NCBI GenBank assembly: GCA_964588285.1 | Contig: CAZPNX010000037.1 | Location: 1 to 17,550 of the forward strand | Reading direction: 5' to 3' | Length of the DNA: 17,550 bases | From: CAZPNX01 sp964588285 | GTDB taxonomy: Bacteria > Edwardsbacteria > AC1 > EtOH8 | Shown here: positions 14,705 to 17,550 of the stretch, piece after piece | Layout of the letters: every line of letters starts with the position of its first letter | How positions within the stretch are numbered: position 1 is the stretch's first letter | Made by a program: the position numbers and the translations under genes | The notes under the pieces: generated by a model | Database searches by the model: none | What the model was told of the DNA's origin: nothing | The model's input: only the letters and a program-made list of their open reading frames with translations

Positions 14705-14720
14705 TGGCACGGCAGTTGCT
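14705..14720 (+). promoter_or_regulatory. sigma-54 (RpoN) promoter, perfect -24/-12 elements
   Basis: TGGCACG (14705-14711), four bases GCAG, then TTGCT (14716-14720) match the consensus TGGCACG-N4-TTGCW exactly, including GG at -24 and GC at -12. The T-rich bases after it also fit. Transcription should start near 14731, about 25 bases before the ATG of the small exported peptide. It lies just downstream of a gene for a GAFTGA-bearing sigma-54 activator, which makes a chance match unlikely. Confidence 0.88.
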
Positions 14721-14755
14721 TTTATATAAAGACGAACATAAGTAAAGGAACTGCC

Positions 14756-14911
14756 ATGAAGAAACTGGTCCTGATCCTGATTGCAGCCATGATGGTATTC
14801 GCCATCTCGGCCAACACTGTTTGCTGGGCCGCAGCCACCAACCCGGGCACTGGCACTTATACTCCCAATGACACAGATCCGATACCGCTACCACCTCCGC
14901 CGCCGAAGTAA
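14756..14911 (+). CDS. small exported proline-rich peptide
   Basis: A 51-residue ORF. The Shine-Dalgarno AAAGGA (14744-14749) lies 6 bases before the ATG. The N-terminus is a textbook signal peptide: MKKL, then a hydrophobic core to about residue 19, then VCWAAA, with cleavage likely near residues 26-27. The mature part is only about 25 residues, rich in Thr, Asp and Pro, and ends IPLPPPPPK. It is the first gene after the sigma-54 promoter, so it should be the most directly controlled product. The single Cys23 lies in the signal region without a proper lipobox, so a lipoprotein is less likely. I do not recognise a family; a secreted signal, a wall- or surface-interacting peptide, or a cryptic leader are all possible. 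Confidence 0.75.
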   Translation: MKKLVLILIAAMMVFAISANTVCWAAATNPGTGTYTPNDTDPIPLPPPPPK

Positions 14912-14959
14912 GACGTGAAAACCTATTGGCCGGAGTATTCCGGCAGGCAAAGGAGCATT

Positions 14960-15160
14960 ATGATTTTCAGCCGATTTTTAAAATATCGTTTCATCCTGAC
15001 CACCGGACATGAGATTTCAGGAAGGGTGCTGGCCTGGGACCAGAACAAAATAGTGGTCAGCACGACCGACAGCCCGGCTCCCCTAAACCGGGTGATGATC
15101 TACAAGAACGCCATCGCCCTGACCGAGCCGGTGGTCTCGGCGCCGACAAGAGTAGGTTAG
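14960..15160 (+). CDS. Hfq/LSm-like small protein
   Basis: 66 residues from the ATG at 14960, which has AAAGGAG at 14949-14955. A GTG at 14915 would add 15 residues and begin 3 bases after the previous stop. The core follows the Sm pattern of Hfq: hydrophobic strand RFILTTG, then HEISGRVLAWDQNKIVV (Sm1-like G-x-x-[LI]-x-G-x-V...[FW]-D), a variable loop with SPAP, then VMIYKNAIALTEP, which closely resembles the Sm2 motif IYKHAIST-x-P of Hfq. Trp26-Asp27 and Tyr48-Lys49-Asn50 occupy the places of Hfq Phe-Asp and Tyr-Lys-His. With the ATG start, the N-terminal helix of Hfq that carries the conserved Gln is missing; the GTG start would give an N-terminus of Hfq-like length but without that motif. 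An RNA-binding ring is plausible but unproven. It belongs to the sigma-54-driven gene set. Confidence 0.65.
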   Translation: MIFSRFLKYRFILTTGHEISGRVLAWDQNKIVVSTTDSPAPLNRVMIYKNAIALTEPVVSAPTRVG

Positions 15161-15184
15161 CAAGTATTACCCACATGAAACGGG

Positions 15185-15394
15185 ATGGAGGATCTTAGGG
15201 GGAAAGGTCAGATAAAGAAAAAGCCCACCGGCCGCCCGATCTGCGATTTAAAACACAGATTGGAGGTGGCCGGGGCTCATTTCCGGCATGCATGCTGCGA
15301 TTCCAGGCAGTGCCCTTATCAGGTTTTTCAGGATGGGATTCGTTATTGCAGCTACCGGGAAGATGAAGCTGGCCGGAAAAACGGCCAAACGTAG
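15185..15394 (+). CDS. small cysteine-rich basic protein
   Basis: 69 residues with a Lys-rich N-terminus (KGQIKKK) and five cysteines at 20, 37, 38, 43 and 55, plus His24, His32 and His35. Most lie in HACCDSRQCPY and RYCSY. A small metal-binding (zinc) fold or a disulphide-linked protein would fit, but the spacing matches no zinc-finger type that I can name. An in-frame TGA at 15176-15178 makes the ATG at 15185 the first possible start. No good Shine-Dalgarno is seen, so translation may be coupled to the gene 24 bases upstream. It is followed after 27 bases by the HNH-like gene, consistent with one transcript from the sigma-54 promoter. No signal peptide or membrane segment is seen. Confidence 0.55.
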   Translation: MEDLRGKGQIKKKPTGRPICDLKHRLEVAGAHFRHACCDSRQCPYQVFQDGIRYCSYREDEAGRKNGQT

Positions 15395-15421
15395 GAAGAA
15401 CATCCAATAAGCGAGTTCGTT

Positions 15422-15751
15422 ATGTTAGCCAGGAAAACCGGGACTCAATACACCGACAGCGAACTGCTGTGGGTGTTCAACCGCAGCCAGGGGGTCTGCG
15501 TCTACTGCGGGTCCGAGATCGCGTTCCACGCCTATTTGGCCTTTGGCCAAAGGGGCTCCTGGGTGGTGGACAAATTTATCCCCATAGAAAAGGGCGGCAC
15601 CGACCAGATCTTCAACTGGGTGGCCTCCTGTCCGGCCTGCTCCTACCACAAGGGCTCGCGCCTGCCCTGGGAGTTCGACCCCTTGAGGTTCGAGGAGGGG
15701 GAGACCAAACCCGAGGTCTCTCTCATCAGGAACCGGTTCCTCCGAGGCTAG
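15422..15751 (+). CDS. HNH-like zinc-binding protein with an altered active site
   Basis: 109 residues. The layout matches a small HNH nuclease: CVYCG (Cys26, Cys29), then WVVDKFIPIEKGGTDQIFNWVASCPACSYHKGS (split here as VVDKFIPIEKGG at 48-59 and FNWVASCPAC at 64-73). Canonical members read DH-x-x-P-x-x-x-GG-x-[DT]...N-x-v-x-x-C-x-x-CN-x-x-K. Here the catalytic His after Asp50 is Lys51, and the Asn after the last Cys is Ser74, with His76 two residues on. Both CxxC zinc knuckles and Asn65 remain. The fold is therefore likely kept while nuclease activity is doubtful; it could bind nucleic acid. It is the last of four closely spaced small genes after the sigma-54 promoter. The start lacks a clear Shine-Dalgarno. 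Confidence 0.75.
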   Translation: MLARKTGTQYTDSELLWVFNRSQGVCVYCGSEIAFHAYLAFGQRGSWVVDKFIPIEKGGTDQIFNWVASCPACSYHKGSRLPWEFDPLRFEEGETKPEVSLIRNRFLRG

Positions 15752-16030
15752 CCGCCGGTGGTCGAGTAGCCGCCAAACGAGACATCCGAGCCGGTCGGGC
15801 AGGCGTTATCTCGATACAAACCGTTTCCGGTTCCATTCGATAATATGCGGTGCCTATGCTGAGGGCATTGAAGCCTCGAGTCCGGCGGACTGCTCGATGC
15901 TCGGCGCATTGATGCTGAGGCAAACGAAGAATCGGAACTGGGCGGACCATCGAATCGCACTGAGACAGGCCGGCTGTATTCCAATTCATAGAGATAACCT
16001 CTCGCCCGGCAATAACAGCCGGGTTCAATC
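15752..16030 (+). other. non-coding stretch with dense dyad symmetry
   Basis: No convincing gene in 279 bases; the open frames on the minus strand look like chance. TAGCCGCC occurs twice (15749 and 15767). ATGCTGAGG and GCATTGA occur twice in swapped order (15856-15871 and 15906-15920). GCCTC (15873-15877) can pair with GAGGC (15917-15921), enclosing AGTC-CGGCG-GACT (15880-15891, approximate) and CGATGC/GCATTG (15895-15900 with 15906-15911, loop TCGGC), a possible three-way junction. Farther on, CCGGCTGT (15970-15977) pairs with ACAGCCGG (16015-16022) just before the CheC-like gene. It may be a leader, a small structured RNA or a repeat remnant. Confidence 0.35.
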
Positions 16031-16741
16031 ATGATCTTCCGACATACTTACATGCATAATGAGTTTCAATCTCCCAGCTCGGTGGGCAGCGGCGCCCTGC
16101 CCTTCGACTGCCTGCTCCTGGACCCGCTCCAGCTGGACGCGGTGCGCGAGGCGGCCAACGTCGGGGCCTGCAACGCGGCCGCGGCCCTGTCGGACCTAAC
16201 CGGACTGCGGGTCGGGGTGGAGCCGCCGCGGGTGTCGGTGAAGCCGGTGGCCGAGCTGGTAAAAAACCTGGCCAAACCGGGCACCCGGACGGCGGCAGTG
16301 GTGGATACGGTGCTGGGCGACCTCACCGGCCAGGTGGTGTTCATCATGCCGCAGGAGGATGCCGGGAGCCGGGTGGTGGGTTTCACCCGGGCGGAGAGCT
16401 TAGAGCCGGAAGCATTTCGCCAGGCGGCCGATCTGGTCATCTCATCCTACCTGGAGCGGCTGGGCGGCATGCTGGGCCTGGTGCTGGCGGTGGAGCCGGG
16501 CCGGCCCGATATCCACCAGGCCGAGGAGCTGGAGGCCGGCCTGGCCGCGGCATTGGACCTTGGCAGCCGCTTTGCTTTCTGCATCGACAGCCGGTTCATC
16601 CTGTCCGACAGCGGCCGCTGCCTGCCCGGGCATTTTCTGTTCCTGCCCGGGATGGAATCCCTGCCGGTGATAGTGGGGGCGCTGTTCGGGGAGCGGACCG
16701 CCCCTGTTTCCCCTCCTTGCACTTCGACAGGCTCAGTGTGA
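16031..16741 (+). CDS. CheC/CheX-like phosphatase homologue
   Basis: 236 residues. LDAVREAANVGACNAAAALSDLTG (split: LDAVREAANVG at 35-45, then ACNAAAALSDLTG) matches the CheC motif [DE]-x-x-x-E-x-x-N-[IV]-G-x-x-N-A-A-x-A-L-S, with the catalytic pair Glu40 and Asn43. It is followed by P-x-V (65-70) and GDLTGQVVFIMP, as in CheC. The second repeat, FRQAADLVISSYLERLGGMLGL (129-150), is recognisable, but Gln131 and Asp134 replace Glu and Asn. CheC proteins dephosphorylate CheY-P or related receivers, so this is probably a one-site member. The first 15 or so codons are AT-richer than the rest and no Shine-Dalgarno is seen, so the start is uncertain (an ATG at 16052 is also in frame). The last codons, from about SPPCTSTGSV, lie within a hairpin repeat element. 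No other chemotaxis genes are in view. Confidence 0.8.
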   Translation: MIFRHTYMHNEFQSPSSVGSGALPFDCLLLDPLQLDAVREAANVGACNAAAALSDLTGLRVGVEPPRVSVKPVAELVKNLAKPGTRTAAVVDTVLGDLTGQVVFIMPQEDAGSRVVGFTRAESLEPEAFRQAADLVISSYLERLGGMLGLVLAVEPGRPDIHQAEELEAGLAAALDLGSRFAFCIDSRFILSDSGRCLPGHFLFLPGMESLPVIVGALFGERTAPVSPPCTSTGSV

Positions 16742-16754
16742 ACCAAGGAGGGGA
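16709..16754. repeat. hairpin repeat element across the 3' end of the CheC-like gene
   Basis: CCCCTCCTTG (16710-16719) and CAAGGAGGGG (16744-16753) are perfect 10-bp inverted arms, with one more T-A pair outside. They enclose 24 bases containing CTTCGACAGGCTCAGTG, and an inner CACT/AGTG pair adds to the fold. The stop codon of the CheC-like gene (16739-16741) lies inside the loop. The loop sequence resembles short dispersed repeats that I have seen in many bacterial genomes (from memory, not checked). A REP- or MITE-like insertion is the best guess; it may also act as an RNA hairpin. Confidence 0.65.
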
Positions 16755-16775
16755 GTAAGGGGTGGTCAGCGATAG

Positions 16776-16800
16776 CCTCACCTGCGCGGCAGCGCTGAGG
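16776..16800. repeat. GC-rich hairpin in the spacer between the CheC-like gene and the next gene
   Basis: CCTCA (16776-16780) pairs with TGAGG (16796-16800), and GCGC (16784-16787) pairs with GCGC (16792-16795) around loop GGCA; a CCT bulge interrupts the left arm. No T-run follows, so it is not a classical terminator. The rest of the 16742-16844 spacer shows only a small CTGG/CCAG hairpin (about 16807-16822) and no clear promoter. Confidence 0.4.
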
Positions 16801-16844
16801 CGACGTCTGGAAAGTACGCCAGCATATTAGTTAAAGAGTTTTTC

Positions 16845-17180
16845 ATGATCCCCTCCGAAACCGTCAAGACCCTGCCCGAGTACCAGTGCCTGGCCGAGGT
16901 CATGGACCGCATCGCCTCCTGCGACCCCGAGAGCGGTAACAGCTACCGCTCGGCTGTGGACGACTGCCTGTCCGGGCTGGCCATGGGCCTGATAACCAAG
17001 ACCAAAGCGGCCCTGCTGTTGGAAGACGCCAGGGACCGGCTGGTGGAGGGGGCCGAGGGCCGGAGCCTGGTCGTCAAGATTCGCCTGGAAAACCTGGTGG
17101 ACGCCATCGGCACCGTCTTGCTGGACCAGCTGGTGGAGGCGGCGGCGGAAATAGGGGGAAGGGGTAGGGACGCGGCGTAG
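16845..17180 (+). CDS. helical hypothetical protein
   Basis: 111 residues, not recognised. The sequence is predicted to be almost entirely alpha-helical, soluble and acidic, with Leu/Ala/Val-rich amphipathic stretches (for example CLAEVMDRIASC and LVDAIGTVLLDQLVEAAAEIGG). It has no signal peptide or motif, and three cysteines at 15, 26 and 41. Codon use and GC content resemble the upstream CheC-like gene, and the two may be co-transcribed across a 103-base spacer containing two hairpins. Only a weak AAAGAG precedes the ATG. A hairpin terminator follows about 80 bases after the stop, so it ends its transcription unit. Confidence 0.75.
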   Translation: MIPSETVKTLPEYQCLAEVMDRIASCDPESGNSYRSAVDDCLSGLAMGLITKTKAALLLEDARDRLVEGAEGRSLVVKIRLENLVDAIGTVLLDQLVEAAAEIGGRGRDAA

Positions 17181-17262
17181 AAATTTGGTATACGGACTTT
17201 TCAATCAAAAAGCGGAAAACGGCGGTCTAACGAAAGAAAATGCAAACCCATGTTCTTATAAG

Positions 17263-17295
17263 GCATGGTGTTAAGCCATGCTATTTTTTATTTTG
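17263..17295 (+). terminator. intrinsic terminator after the helical hypothetical gene
   Basis: The stem GCATGG/CCATGC (17263-17268 with 17276-17281) with a 7-base loop is followed by TATTTTTTATTTT. The stem is only 6 bp, but the T-tract is good. It lies between the end of the gene at 17180 and the next promoter, whose -35 box overlaps the T-tract. Confidence 0.7.
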
Positions 17296-17322
17296 ACAAA
17301 AATTGATGTTTATAGTTAAAAT
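17293..17322 (+). promoter_or_regulatory. sigma-70 promoter of the gene leaving the window
   Basis: TTGACA at 17293-17298 and TAAAAT at 17317-17322 are separated by 18 bases in AT-rich DNA. The predicted start near 17329 lies about 45 bases before the GTG at 17375. The promoter follows a terminator directly, consistent with a new transcription unit. Confidence 0.65.
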
Positions 17323-17374
17323 TATGTGACTATTAGGTAATTTGATAGATCAGTCCTCAGGGAAGGGTGGTACG

Positions 17375-17550
17375 GTGGTTTTAATCTTACTGTTTCACTG
17401 CTTCTCTTGTGGTACACGTGCGATGGCCAACAACCCCACCGACGGCTATTTAACCCATTTACCTGACGGATCGCAGGTCCACGCCACCAGGATTATGCGG
17501 GGCGGGGCGGCCTCGACCATTACTTATCCCTACGGAGCGGGGCGGTTGTT
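17375..17550 (+). CDS. N-terminus of a probably exported protein (partial)
   Basis: The frame is open to the end of the window (58 codons and two bases). GGGAAGGG at 17360-17367 lies 7 bases before a GTG at 17375, the best start; an upstream TTG (17342) and an internal ATG (17423) are alternatives. From the GTG the protein begins with a hydrophobic stretch, VLILLFHCFSC, then GTRAMANNPTDG, which looks like a signal peptide. The visible mature part contains LPDGSQVHATRI and ITYPYGAGRL, faintly like YD/RHS-type repeats (Y-x-Y-x-x-x-GRL). That is too little to assign a family; the rest lies beyond the window. Confidence 0.55.
   Translation, partial: MVLILLFHCFSCGTRAMANNPTDGYLTHLPDGSQVHATRIMRGGAASTITYPYGAGRL

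Noticed and set aside
15726..16032. Minus-strand frames of 94 and 100 codons before the CheC-like gene
   Set aside because: They overlap each other in different frames, lack ribosome sites and are Ser/Arg/Pro-rich without domain resemblance.
1..17550. tRNA, rRNA, transposase or integrase genes
   Set aside because: No recognisable structures or proteins of these classes were found; the only mobile-like signal is the small hairpin repeat near 16710.
17375..17550. Calling the right-edge gene an RHS/YD-repeat protein
   Set aside because: Only one short Y-x-Y-x-x-x-GRL-like stretch is visible, too little to assign the family.

Overview
The window comes from a Gram-negative (diderm) bacterium with high-GC coding regions. 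The evidence is a complete tripartite RND efflux pump with an outer-membrane channel and a retrograde phospholipid (Mla/MCE) importer. No 16S, tRNA or other phylogenetic marker is present, so I do not name a phylum. A sigma-54 regulator with eukaryotic-like kinase, TPR and GAF modules suggests a lineage with elaborate signalling, perhaps deltaproteobacteria-like or an FCB-type candidate phylum (inference).

Left edge (1-676): the last 25 codons of an unidentified gene, a short AT-rich spacer, a small acidic hypothetical protein (start best placed at 232), and a perfect 32-bp palindrome that can terminate transcription in both directions.

Envelope operon (684-9723): a consensus sigma-70 promoter (TTGACA, 17 bp, TATAAT) has a TetR-type dyad directly over its start site. 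Seven genes follow on one strand: mlaE permease, mlaF ATPase, mlaD MCE protein, a TetR repressor, a TolC-like channel, an unusually short membrane-fusion adaptor and an RND pump. A strong hairpin terminator closes the unit. The simplest model is autorepression by the TetR protein of a joint lipid-transport and efflux operon.

Sigma-54 module (9748-15751): a 1563-residue protein combines a Ser/Thr kinase, a degenerate nucleotide-binding domain, a long TPR solenoid, a GAF domain, a GAFTGA-bearing sigma-54 AAA+ activator domain and a Fis-type HTH. Just downstream lie five copies of CGACAT, a terminator, an IHF-like site and a perfect -24/-12 sigma-54 promoter. This promoter faces a compact set of four small genes: a 51-aa exported proline-rich peptide (shorter than usual ORF cut-offs), an Hfq/LSm-like protein, a cysteine-rich small protein and an HNH-like protein lacking the canonical histidine. 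This activator, enhancer, promoter and small-gene cassette is the best candidate here for an undescribed system.

Right part (15752-17550): a non-coding stretch rich in dyad symmetry, a CheC/CheX-like phosphatase homologue whose last codons lie inside a hairpin repeat element, a small helical hypothetical gene with its own terminator, then a good promoter and the start of a probably exported protein that runs off the window.
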